64,000 nt of DNA from Ctena decussata. Lineage: Eukaryota; Mollusca; Bivalvia; Lucinida; Lucinidae. The DNA is taken from NCBI GenBank assembly GCA_963989385.1, contig OZ022501.1:86040979-86104978 (forward strand), written 5' to 3'. The notes under the pieces are model-generated. The model had not been told where the DNA came from and ran no database searches. It saw only the letters and a list, made by a program, of their open reading frames with translations. The translations under genes were made by a program, and so were the position numbers. How positions within the stretch are numbered: position 1 is the stretch's first letter; each line of letters begins with the position of its first letter. This document shows positions 1 through 11,880 of this stretch, piece after piece.

Positions 1-47
1 ACTTTGATAAATATTAATATTCTTGTATAAAATTAAGGCAGAGGCTA

Positions 48-160
48 TTTACAGTTAACTGTAAATAGCCAAAAAACGTTAAAATGGCTATTTACAGTCA
101 ACTGTCAATAGCCAAAAAACGTTAAAATGGCTATTTACAGTTGCTTGTTTCTTCTCAGTT
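48..160. repeat. Tandem palindromic units (ggctatttacagttaactgt)
   Basis: Two to three units of about 55 bases, each a near-perfect hairpin tggctatttacagtt / aactgtaaatagcc, joined by aaaaaacgttaaaa. Confidence 0.8.
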
Positions 161-501
161 ACAACAAAATTTATCCGGTCGTGCTGGCCCAAGGGTTAAT
201 GCTCTGAAATCAGTCTAAAGGATGCGGTGCGTGCTCGGCGAGTTCAACCAGATCATAGTTTTATTATTTTATCCTTACCATCATTTCCCCCCTCCCCCCC
301 CCCCGTCTCCCTCCAATATCGGCTTGAAAAGGCTGAAATACCGTTGAAAGGGAATCCGTAGCATCATCTGTTCCATCACTGAAATTCTACTATGAGGTCC
401 GTGCTACTTCAAATTAACTATTAGTTGTTGGTTGGCTGGTTGGTTGTTTTGGGTTTCAGGGTCCTTTAGACAGTATTTCAATTTATATCAAGCCGTTTTC
501 C

Positions 502-505
<4 letters not shown>

Positions 506-529
<24 letters not shown>
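506..529 (+). repeat. (GA)n microsatellite
   Basis: About twelve GA units within a repeat that begins ggttggctggttggttg near 430. Sister pieces without the long GA tract: 7225-7310, 15700-15800, 21050-21165, 57225-57292. Confidence 0.85.
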
Positions 530-532
<3 letters not shown>

Positions 533-602
533 AAATATCCAAACAACGCACATACATCCCGCATCTGGTGAAAGCATAGCCGGCCCTTGCCTTGTTCTTG
601 TC

Positions 603-873
603 GTTGTTTTGTTGCTTTACGTCCACGGCAATCAAGATATGGTCATGTCGGGACGGTCAGTTAATCTAATCACACTATTCCTGGACAGGGCTTAAACCTC
701 CTAAGCGGTTAACCAGTATGTAGTGCACGTACTTTCGCCAGTAACTGACAACTGATAACTGTCTTTCTTGAATCAGAGAAAGGAGAAATGAAAGTAAGTG
801 GCCGGACGGGGTATCGAACCCGGAGCCTCAGTCTGAAGGCTGACGCGATATCTACTGCGCTACGCGGCCCGGC
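603..873 (-). mobile_element. SINE family A, older copy
   Basis: The minus-strand head at 800-873 has a decayed tRNA shape. The body words gtcatgtcgggacggtcag and ctttcgccagtaactgacaa are shared with the other copies. The duplication is no longer clear. Confidence 0.75.
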
Positions 874-1109
874 GTGCCCTGTTTTTATCCAAATTAGAAG
901 GACACATTGACACTGAAAGTTATACAGCACTGTCGCCGGAATCAACTATTTCTAGCTAACTGTGTCTCCATATCAGTTTTAAATATGTATGTGTAAACCT
1001 CAAAGTTTTCTGCCATTTTTACATAGGGAATTATTTTTTTGTGACTTCCTTGATGACGCAGCTCTTCCAAAGCGGGGTCTCAGGTCAAATTCTTTCCTTT
1101 AAGAGATTA

Positions 1110-1250
1110 ACTGTAAGTAGCCATTTTAACTTTTTTTGGCTATTAACAGTTAACTGTAAATAGCCATTTTTACGTTTTTTGCTATTGACAGTTAACTGTA
1201 AATAGCCATTTTTACGTTTTTTGGCTATTGACAGTTAACTGTAAATAGCC
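1110..1250. repeat. Tandem palindromic units, inverted relative to 48-160
   Basis: Three units of the same hairpin with spacer catttttacgttttttgg, the complement of the spacer at 48-160. The two arrays may bound one element of about 1.2 kb. Confidence 0.75.
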
Positions 1251-2447
1251 ACTCCGTAAAATTAATCATATCTCCTCACCTTTCAGGCATCTGATTGATG
1301 TTAGGTACAATAACTGTGTTATAATCACTCCAATGAAATATCAAAATATAGGTTTTAACATTTAATGTTCACAGTCTGTTTCAAATCTATACCAATTCTA
1401 CATAAGATATGTACCTCCGCTAAGCAAAGGGCGGTGTGTGTTTGAGGTGTGGATGAATTATTTACCCGTGTTTTGGAATGAAATATAATTTAGTATATTG
1501 TTGTTAGCAGGGTTCAACCAAACACAACTTGACTAAGTCTCGGTCGCAGCAATAATCAGTTTCTGTTTTACTGCCATTAAGATAAGTGTTGTCTTCGTTC
1601 CAATTCAAAGAATATTTACTGCTTAATAATTTTAAGTAGATTTATATAAGATTTAAAATTCTTGACCTAGCATAAAGTTGCATAAGAAATGTAAAATTAG
1701 CATGCGAGTGTGCACTAAAATTCTAGCTTGAAAATCTCAAAATTAAACTAACATTAAATTAACGTTAGGTTAAAATATAGCTAACTTTAACATCATTTAG
1801 CCTGAAATTCAAATTGGAAGCCTAACCTTGCGTCTCAGAAAATGCTTACATCATTGTAACATCATGAACTCCAGAAATGATTTGTTATTCTTGTAGAATG
1901 AAAAGAAAATCTGTTTTAACTTTAAACAGCAGTTTATGAAATGCCCATCATGTCTATACGTACAGTATTCGAATAAACAGACATTGAAGCAAGAATCTAA
2001 TACTATTGGATATTAACATTGCCCTTTCGAACTGTTTAAAATAACAGTGGCAGTATTCAATATTGCAATTTAAGACATTAAAAGAAACTATTTTTAACTG
2101 ATTTTGTGCTTATTCCCAGAATGCTTTATATCGCGTTAGTCAGACTCGTAAGTAAAGCAAGTCATACATTCTTTATCACATGACAGTCCTGTAATCCAGT
2201 GGCGTAACATCATTACGTAAGACTGACTATAGTTTCACGCTGCATAACACCTAGTAACGACGCATTACGTCGCCGTCTAGGATAACTGTTTAATGTAATA
2301 CATATAAATGCCTAAAATCCTTCAACTTGGTGCTGTGCTAAATGCTCATTTCTTATCTAACGACCACTCATTAAAGACCATTCATTTATAACATGTTTGT
2401 TGTTATTGTTCTGAGCACTGAGTCTCTCAAACTTCTCATATTTCTAG
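1251..2447. other. Intron or upstream sequence of gene 1, no gene seen
   Basis: AT-rich, no open frame of note and no clear repeat. The missing exon with the HExxH half of the zinc motif was searched for here by eye and not found. Confidence 0.5.
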
Positions 2448-2591
2448 ACTTGGTGCTTACCATGATGGCGAAGCGGAGGCTAGGGCTTGTGCAAGTAACT
2501 CAGGATATATCATGAGCTATTCCAGAGAAGATGCCTACAAATTTAGCCGGTTTTCATTATGCTCCGTTAACAGTTTCCAAAACTTTTTAAG
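2448..2591 (+). CDS. Gene 1, exon A: M12B metalloprotease, end of zinc site and Met-turn
   Basis: Exon of a secreted zinc endopeptidase of the M12B (adamalysin/ADAMTS) family. It begins after a tttctag acceptor and ends before gtgagc. It enters one base into a codon and leaves with two (144 nt). The product starts LGAYHDG, which is the second half of the family zinc motif HExxHxxGxxHD; the HExxH half must be in the preceding exon. About 15 residues on comes YIMSYS, matching the conserved Met-turn, followed by FSLCSVNSFQNFL, which fits the family pattern S-x-C-S then F-L at the end of the catalytic domain. The earlier catalytic, propeptide and signal exons were not found in bases 1-2440 and probably lie upstream of the window. 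Confidence 0.85.
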
Positions 2592-2880
2592 GTGAGCGTT
2601 TGGTTTTAGGAACTAGCCCTTCGTCATTGTTTGTGCCAGTATTATAGACGTGATATTTTGTTTAAACAAAAGCAGAGCGATAATTCAATATTTTTTGGGT
2701 TTATAATGTTTTAAACATTTATATCCAAGTATAAAGTATTGACATTAATAAATTTAGTTGCTAGCATGCTTCATTTGAACAATTCTAATCTCTGATTAAA
2801 AGGCTGTATGGAAACTGTACCGTATAGTGCAAACGCATTAAGTTGGCAATGATTATATGTGGTCTTATGAATTAATTAGC

Positions 2881-3080
2881 TAGGGTAGAGTCGGGTAACT
2901 TCGGACAGCGGGTAAAATCGGACATACCATTGCTAAGAATGAAAATCCTGATGAGACGGCTCATCAGGATTTTCACTGTTTTCCCGGTTATTTTTTAAAT
3001 TCCAAACAAATGACATATAAAGGAAACAATGTTACTGTCCGAATTTACCTGCTGTCCGACGTTACCCGACTGTACCCTAT
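2881..3080. repeat. Palindromic element, gtcgggtaacttcggac family
   Basis: Inverted ends tagggtagagtcgggtaact and the complement of gttacccgactgtacccta, with an inner hairpin gatgagacggctcatc. A sister copy is at 32884-33081. Lies between exons A and B of gene 1. Confidence 0.75.
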
Positions 3081-3409
3081 ATCGCCGTTCAGCTTTTCTG
3101 ATTTTAGAGAACAAAATAATCAACATGATTCAGTTTGTTACTTTGAAATATTCACTTTTGTTATCATTTGTATAAGTGAAATAGAAGAATTTCTGAATTT
3201 AAAACCCTCGAATGTAAAAGAATTGTCCCTAAATCAGTGTTTTCTTCAGACAATGAAACATCACATGATTTGCCCTGTAAACATAAACACGAACAATACA
3301 GGGTGGCTGACCTACATGTACAGTGGCGTTGACTTTACATTGCAGTTATATGTATTATTTACGACATAAGGCACGGATGTCGATATCATCTGTGATTAAC
3401 ATCATAAAA

Positions 3410-3590
3410 TGATGCAGTTTTACGTCCTTTTGAACAGTTTTTGTCACATCGAGCCGTTAGAATGGTAAAATGAAAGGCTGTGTAAAATGAAAATCTTCTC
3501 ACTGTTGAAGGAAATTCAGTCACCACCGGAATTCGATACCGACCGCTAGATTAGCAAGCCAGTGCTTAATCTACTGAGCTGAATCCTGTG
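3410..3590 (-). mobile_element. SINE family B, worn copy
   Basis: The minus-strand head near 3520-3590 (ctaatctagcggtcggtatc in complement) is followed by the decayed body and no clear tail. It ends about 120 bases before exon B of gene 1. Confidence 0.5.
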
Positions 3591-3707
3591 AGCAAAAAGC
3601 GTTGACCCTGATCAGACGCCGCGTCTTGTCTCCTGATCCGTGCTGCTTGCATATGCCTCCCAAAACGGATTTCCAGTCTTAAAATGGTTAATGTGCTTTG
3701 TTTACAG

Positions 3708-3837
3708 AATGGATCGTTCTGGTTGTCTAAAACAAAGAGGCAGTGCAGAGATTATGCAGTTTCCTACGTCATTTCCGGGTACATACATGTCAGTCCACGA
3801 GCAGTGCCGTAGATTTACTGGTGGCCCGCCGTGTGAG
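3708..3837 (+). CDS. Gene 1, exon B: end of catalytic domain and start of disintegrin-like module
   Basis: The exon follows a tttacag acceptor and ends before gtacgt. Its first base completes the codon left open by exon A, so the phases agree. The product contains GCLKQRG, then FPGTYMSVHEQCRRFTG and CE. This is the signature at the start of the ADAMTS disintegrin-like module (L/F-P-G-x-x-Y-x-x-x-x-Q-C). The 130 nt end on a whole codon. The ATG inside the exon is not a start: it follows the junction codon directly and the family match continues across the junction. Confidence 0.85.
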
Positions 3838-6168
3838 GTACGTATATTTCATGCATGGAGGTCTGCATACATTAGAATTGTTAGCAAATCTGTGATATCT
3901 GTGTTAGGACTTTTTCTTCAAGGCTAGTGAACAATATTTCGACATGCTTTAAAATCACTAGAAATAAAATGCGCATTGTTTTGTCTGAAAGAATGTTGAA
4001 AACTACAAGGAAAAATTCCATAGGGTTAAAAAGTTATGAGGAATTTAGATTCCAACTAGTTGGAAATATGAAAGGACTCATATGCTGTCATTTGAGTAAT
4101 TCATATTTATAAAACTTAAAAAAAGATCTTCCTTTTTTCATAATTTGTTTCCCGGAAATAGATTAAGCGTGACAAGATAATTATCTTACGAAAACATTTC
4201 AGATATTTTGCGTAGGAATATGGTTTAATTACTGGAATCAAAATTACATTATGCACCTAAAGCCAAAGAAAAAAAAGAGTGGGCGGGGCTTAAAAACCGA
4301 ATTTGCATAACCTTTAATTCTCAATAATTACAGCGTATGTCAAAATCTTTCAATGGGGTTTTCAGCACTCTATTTTGCTCACGAATACCTGTTGATTAAG
4401 AAAATTTCTTGAGTAAGTGAAGAAAACGTTTTAGTAGCCCTTAAATTATATGTTCAGTTGTATGCATGGGTACACCACCACGGTTTGGTCTCCATTCTAC
4501 AGAAGGGAGACAGCATAGTAGTATCTACATCCCTAATTAGTCAATCCTTACTTCAGTGGCGGCTTTTCTCAAATTTTAAAGAAATTATTTCTTCTCTGAG
4601 AGCAAGTTCCTCCCTATTTGCATCCCCACTCCCCTATCATCTGTATGAAGAGAAAGAGACACTTTTATATCGTTGTGATCTCCCTTAGAGATCGCCACAC
4701 TGGCTTTATTCATATATATTCGGGGACTGTTCTAATCGATTATGCTAGGCTATGGACGGACAATCGGCGCCAGGTGTGTGCAACTATGGTAATGTACCGC
4801 TGAGCCACATGGGGAACGTTGTTACGAGAATTGAAATAACAACTGTAGATTTAGGCTAATAAACAATTAACATCAACAAAAATACTTAAAATGGAAGCGT
4901 GTCATACAATACGCCTCAAGCCCACGATAAGGGATAACAACACGCGGCACATGCAGCAAAAGGGCATAGGAATTACTGCTTTCCACCCTAACACTGTTTA
5001 ATTATTTCGATATTTTTTTCATTGCATTTCTAAAATCATTGTTAATCAATATTATGACTATCTAAATGTCACTTTTTATGCCTCAATTAATTCATGTAAA
5101 TGGGTAATTAAATATTTTAAGGGATGTCAATTTAAAGGTTAAAATCTTTACTGGGATATACCGCTTCTCGACACGTGTTTTTTTTTCCCTTACTACTTTG
5201 ATTCGATCATATCAGAGTACTGTTAAAGCCAGGAGTAGTTCTCAGCTGTAAAGAAGCCGGGAAATGCTCCATTAAACCAGCGCAACACCGAAAGGATCAG
5301 CAAACCGTTCGTACTTGCCAGAGCTATTGCATGCGGCCGGAATCGAATCTGTGTGGCAGAGATATATAGCTAGTTGTGAGTCAAACCTCACAACTGACTG
5401 AGCTATCTGGGCGCCAATAGCCTCAGAAAGGCAGTTTGACTATTGTTGTGAAAATACGGAAAAATGTTATTCGGAATTAAACGTGAAAGAGCTTTTGTCA
5501 AAGATGTCCACCAGCGTTCCTTTGGATAGAATAAAACAGAGAAAAAATAACATATAGTTTTATGCTCAGCTATTAGCTGCGCTTTATAGCGCTCGCCTAA
5601 AGCAACTCGGTCTCTGCAGTGTGGCGTATATAACCTGTCTTTATTGCATTACAAAACTCAATTCGCATATGCATAAGAAACGGTTTCCAATTAGATTTAT
5701 TAATAAAATCCTAATACATGTAGATTGCAGATTTAAGACTTTGTAGAATATTGACTTGTCATAGTGACATGAATCTCTGCGGAGTTTGGCTTTATTCTTT
5801 TGAATATTTTGGCTTTTTGCAGGTTCTGGCTGCGTCGAGCATCTCCTTCCTGATGTCCTTATCTATCTCGTTTCTCGAGACATAGGAGTTGAGGGGGGGG
5901 GGGGGGGGGGGGGTTGGGGCGGGGAGGGAGGGTGACGTAGCACCTGCGCTCGTGAGTTAATACGTAGAGGTTATTTTACCCGATTTCTGCAGCTAATGTG
6001 TCTCGCGGAATGCGTCAGTAAGTGTGGCTTGGAGAGGGATGCTCACTGACTGCCGCGACCTGCCCTCCACATGTTTTCTGTCAGACATTTCGGGTATAGC
6101 GACACTGAAAAAAGATAGAAACGCGCGTCTGTCGCACTAATTTCGATATAGTTACGTTTATATTTTAG
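3838..6168. other. Gene 1 intron B
   Basis: Contains a worn tRNA-like SINE head near 5325-5415 (minus strand), a repeat fragment at 4700-4830 also seen at 52200-52310, and the poly-G run. The open frames at 3927-4112 and 4458-4803 have no splice or family support. Confidence 0.5.
5892..5915 (+). repeat. Poly-G run
   Basis: About 22 G in a row in gene 1 intron B, followed by more G-rich sequence. Length is doubtful, as such runs are hard to sequence. Confidence 0.8.
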
Positions 6169-6276
6169 GTTGGTCCAAAGCAGTGTGAACACCTGTGCTG
6201 TGATGATTCGAAAGGCCAGTGGCGTTACACGCGCTCGGAACCAGCCGTAGATGGAACCACGTGTGGAACCGCAAAG
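6169..6276 (+). CDS. Gene 1, exon C: ADAMTS disintegrin-like cysteine module
   Basis: A 108-nt phase 0 to phase 0 exon between a tattttag acceptor and a gtaaat donor. It encodes QCEHLCCDDSKGQW, then a segment ending PAVDGTTCGTAK. The known family pattern here is C-x-x-L-x-C, then a basic patch, then D-G-T-x-C-G, so the match is good. In most ADAMTS proteins the second half of the first motif is LWC; here the residues are LCC, which adds one Cys. Confidence 0.85.
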
Positions 6277-7043
6277 GTAAATGTAAAATTACTAATCTTG
6301 ACCTGCTGAAATTTTATTATTCAGGCAGATGAACCCCAAGATGAGGTAAAAGCCTAATATATGCCTTTAGAACACAATTTCGTTCATACTTTATTGATTC
6401 CATTCGGCTACGCGACGTGAAGTAACGTCATTACGTCAAGGTCTCACCAGTAACTTGATCGGACGTCTGTAATGCTCTGATTGCAGTGCTTTTGCGCTGT
6501 CTGTACGCAAATTTGTGTACATTCTAGTGTTTTGTTTCTGAAATTCAGTTTTACGCATTTAGCCAATTTTTGTAGAGGAAACTTACTCCGTTTAAAGTGT
6601 ACCCGCAGCCCCGGATCTAGGGGGTGGGCTTTGGGACTTAAGACGCGACACCTAGGGCTCTGTGTTCAATATAATGCAGAAATATAGGTAATAAGGAGCA
6701 CCTGATGATAATTTGAGATTATATTGCGTAAGGTTAGATTGAAGTATATGTTGTGCCTCGCCGAAACGATTCCAGTGAGATGCCATAATCTTGATTTTTC
6801 ATGAATATTCTATTCTATATGAACTCATGATTATGGCCTCTTTCTTTGGGCCCTAAGCGCCACCACGTGTCCAGAGATAGCTCCGCCACCTAGTTATGGT
6901 CTAGATTCGGGCCTTATCCGCGCACCGGAAATAACCATAACCACCCCACTTTATCTGAAGCTTTGAACTCCGTCTTTGAATGTTTAGTTATTATATACAT
7001 GTACCTGTACTAAATTTTAAATAAACTTTAATTTCTCTTTCAG

Positions 7044-7088
7044 ATTTGCCTAAATGGACAATGTGTTTCCTTGTCGTCCTTTGGATAA
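7044..7088 (+). CDS. Gene 1, last coding exon: C-terminus with early stop
   Basis: After a ctctttcag acceptor the frame from exon C continues as ICLNGQCVSLSSFG and then TAA at 7086-7088. The C-x-x-G-x-C-V match is the standard end of the ADAMTS disintegrin-like module. In typical ADAMTS proteins a thrombospondin type 1 repeat comes next; here the protein stops. The stop is followed about 16 nt later by ct|gtaagt, a good donor, so the exon may run on as 3' UTR and be spliced again. No convincing polyadenylation signal outside repeats was seen. The gene could be a naturally short secreted ADAMTS-like protease or a 3'-broken copy. Confidence 0.75.
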   Translation: MCLNGQCVSLSSFG

Positions 7089-7595
7089 TGTTAAACCTGG
7101 ATGTCTGTAAGTACAAAACTACTATTACAGTCAATTCTCGATATTTCAAAGTTCGTTTCGAACAAGTGCATTCTCAATGTAAATGTTCTGGTCCCATATA
7201 ACTTATTTGAGATACCGGTAGTCTGGTTTGTTGTTTTAGGTTTAACGGCTTTTTGATTCAGTCTGTATTGAACCGTCTCCCAGAGAAAGGGAGAGAGCAA
7301 AAGATACAATAGGGGCGAGAAAAATGTTCAACAGCCCTCACCCGCACCTACTGCAAGCACAGAGGTCGTTGCTCTACTATATCAAATTAGTAGGACGGCT
7401 CGGCACTAAAAGCTATTGAAAGTTACTCAGCGCCATCGTTCGACCACGAACATCCCCTCCAGCAGTATGAGATATCCGTACTTGAAATGTAATGAAAAAA
7501 AAGGAAACATGGCTGAACTATATTCGTTGATATAAGAGTGTACTGTGAGATATCACTGTTTGAGATATCGAGGGCCAACTGTATGTGTGAGTCTT

Positions 7596-8090
7596 AGTCT
7601 CCATAGTCCTATCAAAGGTGAAAACGTCTAAACTCAAATCGTTGTAAAAAGAGGTTCAACCTACACATTTGGAAATAAAATATGGGTTGGTGTGCATATA
7701 CTGAGCCATTTAACTGACAAAAAGTAGAGAAACAAGTTTTTGAAATATAACAAATCGCTGCACAAAATACAATTTCCTTTTCTGGTTTCCCGTCTAACAA
7801 TACGGTATAAATATAAGCGGTATAGTGATTGGGGCTCTACGCATGTATATTGTATTTTTACCATTTTATTCAACTTAATGAAATCGAAAGTAGGTCATTT
7901 TAGTTGGCAACTAAAATGACCTAAATCAGTTTTCAAACCCTTTCAATGTTAAACTCAAGGATGGTTTATTTGTTTAAAGCTGGCTAATCACGGTCATTTT
8001 CAATGACGAAACGAAAGTGAGAAGGTTGCAGTGATACCGCATGTTGAATTTTTTCATGCTGATAGAGCAATGGGGCCTTTAAGGCACGAA
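7596..8090 (-). repeat. Dispersed repeat with tttaggtcattttagttg motif
   Basis: Contains an inner hairpin (taggtcattttagttggcaactaaaatgaccta) and ends ctccatagtcctatcaaagg and tgctgatagagcaatggggcc. Other copies: 12040-12527, 21312-22295 (split), 22296-22735, 35975-36527, 42580-43215. Confidence 0.7.
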
Positions 8091-9315
8091 CAATGAATAA
8101 AATTTTCATGAAGCTTATAAAATTTGTTTAAAGATAGTCGGTAGAGAGGCTCCGTAGAATTCCGAAAAGCTTAACAAAATATTTTAGATAAAGGAGCTAC
8201 ATAATGGTTTTAAATACATATCTGAAGGCTGTTGACTGGTTTCTGTAGACGCCACAAAGTTATGAAATTAGTTCGGATATAGTTGGACTATATTATGTGG
8301 GTAATTGTTGTTTATTCTGATTTTTCAGGCGACAAACGATTGAAGACAGTTATAATGGTAAATGGTACTATAGTTTATTTACGATGTTATAGTTCAAAAC
8401 AATCAAGGATGATGATGTACCAGTACAAGAATATTCCGAAAGTATGCTAAAAGACAATAATACGGTGGCCAGTATTTATTATTATCGTCTCTGCGGGTAC
8501 AGATGACAGAATAGCCAGCATTGTGAAAATGACACACAATGGTATAAGCGACCAGTGCATGTCCTAGATGGCTTTCATCATGGACCTTTAGTGTTTGCCT
8601 GAAGAGTACATGTATAAAGGACCTGCGAGGAAGCACACACCAAACAATAAAGGTCTAGAGACGCCGCGGACATAAATACTGGGCTGGACCCGAACATATC
8701 AGAAGTGATTTTTTTCCTCATGTGAATCCCATACAGCTGACATGAAGCAGAATTTGGGGATAAAATATTTGGTAGTTTTTATTTCTCTACATACACGTGC
8801 TTTTGTGGAGAGATAGTGAGACAAAACTGAAATCTGATCCCTTCAAATTGGTTTCTTTAGCGCTGTGGAACATGTAAAAACAATGACCTTACAGTAAAAA
8901 CTTACATTGTGTTCATTTGATATTTGATGCGTTTGACAATAAGAATGCAAACAGATTTTAAGTTACAATCATATGCAGCAAAAATTTATCCAGACTGCGG
9001 AAGTGTGTTCGGCGCAGACCTATTCCATGTGATGGATATTTACTGTGAAATATTCTATACATTGTACAGAGATGCACTATCGGATAAAAGCCCTTAAAGC
9101 GCCGAAAAAGCCGACGACAAAATTAACAATGCAAAATTTCAAAAGCTGTTTTGTCCAAGCCATATCATATCGAGAAATCAAAGACTAGAGGGCAAACAGT
9201 GTATATCAAGATGATATGGCTTATTGTTTCGGAATCTACGCTGTTTGCAAATTCAGCTATATTTTTCTTTCCGGTGCTCTAAGTATTTATGACGGTTATC
9301 TAAAACAGTAAATTT
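8091..9315. other. Intergenic, no gene recognised
   Basis: AT-rich sequence with short open frames only. A splice-like ttttcag at 8330 could start a 3' UTR exon of gene 1, which cannot be tested here. Confidence 0.4.
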
Positions 9316-9560
9316 TGAGCCGCGACACGACAAATACAACAAAGTGGTTGTGCGCCCAGCGCAGAATCAGATGAGCATGGGATTCCGCCCAGTCTGATCA
9401 GAGTCTTCGCTATCCGCATGAAGGTAGCTTATGCCCTCAGCTGCCCTCTAAGCACAGAGCAAAGACTCTGATCAGACTGGGCAGATGCCCAGGCAGATTT
9501 GAGTTTTCTCTGGGCGCAATTGCCACTTTCAAATTGTTGGTTTTGTCGTGTCGCGGCTCA
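9316..9560. repeat. Palindromic element, gagccgcgacacg family, copy 1
   Basis: Starts tgagccgcgacacgac and ends with the complement. The arms hold cagactcagatcagcctgggc-like words in both directions. It is the most frequent repeat in the window. No constant target duplication could be read. Confidence 0.8.
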
Positions 9561-10314
9561 TATCAGTTACTGTTAAGTACATGTAGTGCATTTGCACATA
9601 CAGAAGCCCTTCTTAGGACCGAAATATTCTAATGAGGAATGTTTAACATGTGTTTCTCAAGCATGTTTTATCAAGGGAAGAGCAACAACATATGTTTGAT
9701 TGACAATCAGAAAAGAATTATCGAAGCACTATTTTTAATTCTCTATTAAAAAGAACACAAACGTCCAACAATAAAACTGATAAAGGGTGATAGAGGTGAT
9801 ACTGACAGTTAAAATGCGTATTAACTGCAGCAACTGCAATGTGAAGGATGTCTTCATTGAACTGAAGAAATAATGCTGGCGTTCATGCTCCTGGTATGCA
9901 ATTATGAATAAAGCCATTATTATGATACTCCATGTGGGGGATCACGGGGGTTTTGTTTTTATATGCTACTCGGAAAAATGTGAGTGAATCTTTGTTTTTG
10001 TCAAGGTAAATAGCTTATTATTTAACTTTCAATAGTCTACACCGACTGAGCTATGCATCACTTTCAAGTCCACATCCTCGCAATTCTAATAGCACTATGA
10101 TAGAACCGCGAAAATTTACAATTTGGTGAAGGACTCTGTCACACAATTTCCTTCAGGAAATGTTGAAACTAAATTGCCGGAATAATCTGCATGGATGTCA
10201 TTTGAAATTTTGTGACAGATTTTTACCCAAAATACGAATCTTTTTGGTTCCATCAAAGTGTCGTTAGAATCGCAAAGATGCGGACTTGGAAGTGGTATAA
10301 GTAAGTAGATAAGC

Positions 10315-10538
10315 GAGCCGCGACACGAGAAAACCAACAAAGTGGTTGTACGCCCAGCGCAGACTCAGATCAGCCTTTGCATACGTCCGGTCTGATCAGA
10401 CTCTTCGCTAAGCGCTTAAATGGTAGCTACCTTCATGTGGACAGCGAAGGCTCTGATCAGACTGGGCGGATGCCCAGGCTGATCTGAGTCTGCGCTGGGC
10501 GCACAACCACATTGTTGGTTTTGTCGTGTCGCGGCTCA
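10315..10538. repeat. Palindromic element, gagccgcgacacg family, copy 2
   Basis: Complete arms, with gtggttgtacgcccagcgca on the left and its complement on the right. Confidence 0.8.
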
Positions 10539-11446
10539 AGTAAGTAAGTAAAGACTTTATTTATAGAGGGTTACACCATTTACAGCTCAATGAGTGTAAA
10601 CTATTTGAAGAGAAATTAACATTGACATAAACACTCAGAGGTTTATCAATATTGTGTTCTATGAACCAGAACTAAAACACGTGATCCACCCTGCCTGCAA
10701 AAATTCAAAAAATAAAAGAATGCAAAAAATAAAAATGAGCGCGGATAGAAGTTGTCACCACTTGTTGGAACTGGCAAACTTTATATTTACTTGAATGCTT
10801 ATTGTTACTCTATTTGAAACAACGTAACAAAAAAAAAAACATTCTTGTCTTTCTAAACGTTGCAGAAGTCAATGACATACTTTTATAATGAATCCGTAGT
10901 AATTTATACTTGTTGTGCTATTTTTATTTCACATGTAACGACTTTAAAAAATGAAATGAAATAAATTGAAATAAAAAAATGAATAACGGGGATGAAAAAC
11001 AAAGTATACTGTTGACAGTCAATATTGTTTCTCTGCGTTGCGGTGCCTATGACTTATAGTATAAAATGCATGTTTTAAGGAGGAATGAGAGAAAAAAGAA
11101 ATGAAAAGAAAGAGAGCAAACTGAATTTTCACTCCCAAAGTGCTATCTCAAATTAAGTTCTGACCTATTATGTATCATACAGTGTATCTTAAATTGTCGG
11201 TAAACAGTTTCTTTAGTAATAAAATAAATCAACAGTATTTAGAGTGTGCTATACAACGTTCCTTCATGGTTAATCTTGATGTAATGCAAATATGACCTCA
11301 TGCTAGCTCAGGACATGCTGCAGAACCTTAGACAAGAGAATAATTGGATAACTAATTTTATTCTCTATTGAATGATATGTAGAACAGCTTTGTCTAGGCG
11401 GTTCTAATAAGGGTGTCAAGATATGTTATATGGAAACGTAACAGGG

Positions 11447-11717
11447 TTGGTTGGTTGATTTGGTGCTTAACGCCCACGGTAAACAACTAAGGTCATGTCG
11501 GGACGGTCAGTTAACCTAACCACACTATTCCTGGGCAGGCTTAGACCTCCTAAGCGGTTAACCAGTACTAAGTGCACATACTTTCGCCAGTAACTGACAA
11601 CTGCCCTTCTTGAATCAGCGGAAGGAGAAACGAAAGTATGTGGCCAGACCGGGATTCGAACCCAGGACCTCTGACTTACGAGTCAGGTGCCCTACCGAAT
11701 GCGTTACCCGGCCCGGC
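11447..11717 (-). mobile_element. SINE family A, tRNA-headed, 12-bp duplication
   Basis: Minus-strand SINE of 271 bp. Its tRNA-like head is at 11640-11717, with an intact pol III B-box (ggttcgaatcccggtc on the minus strand); its tail ends in caaccaaccaacc. AACGTAACAGGG flanks it at 11435-11446 and 11718-11729. The anticodon arm lacks a normal 7-base loop, so it is not a working tRNA gene. Confidence 0.85.
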
Positions 11718-11880
11718 AACGTAACAGGGATTATTGTTAGTTACGCGAATTAGATTTACAAAGTTGTTAGGTGTATGAGTATATCTCCATGCTTGTTTTC
11801 CACTTTCGACAAAGGAGATCGACTTTTGTGACTTCAAGTTTGATTCCCTGGATGACAAAGCCTACCAAAATGGGATATAC

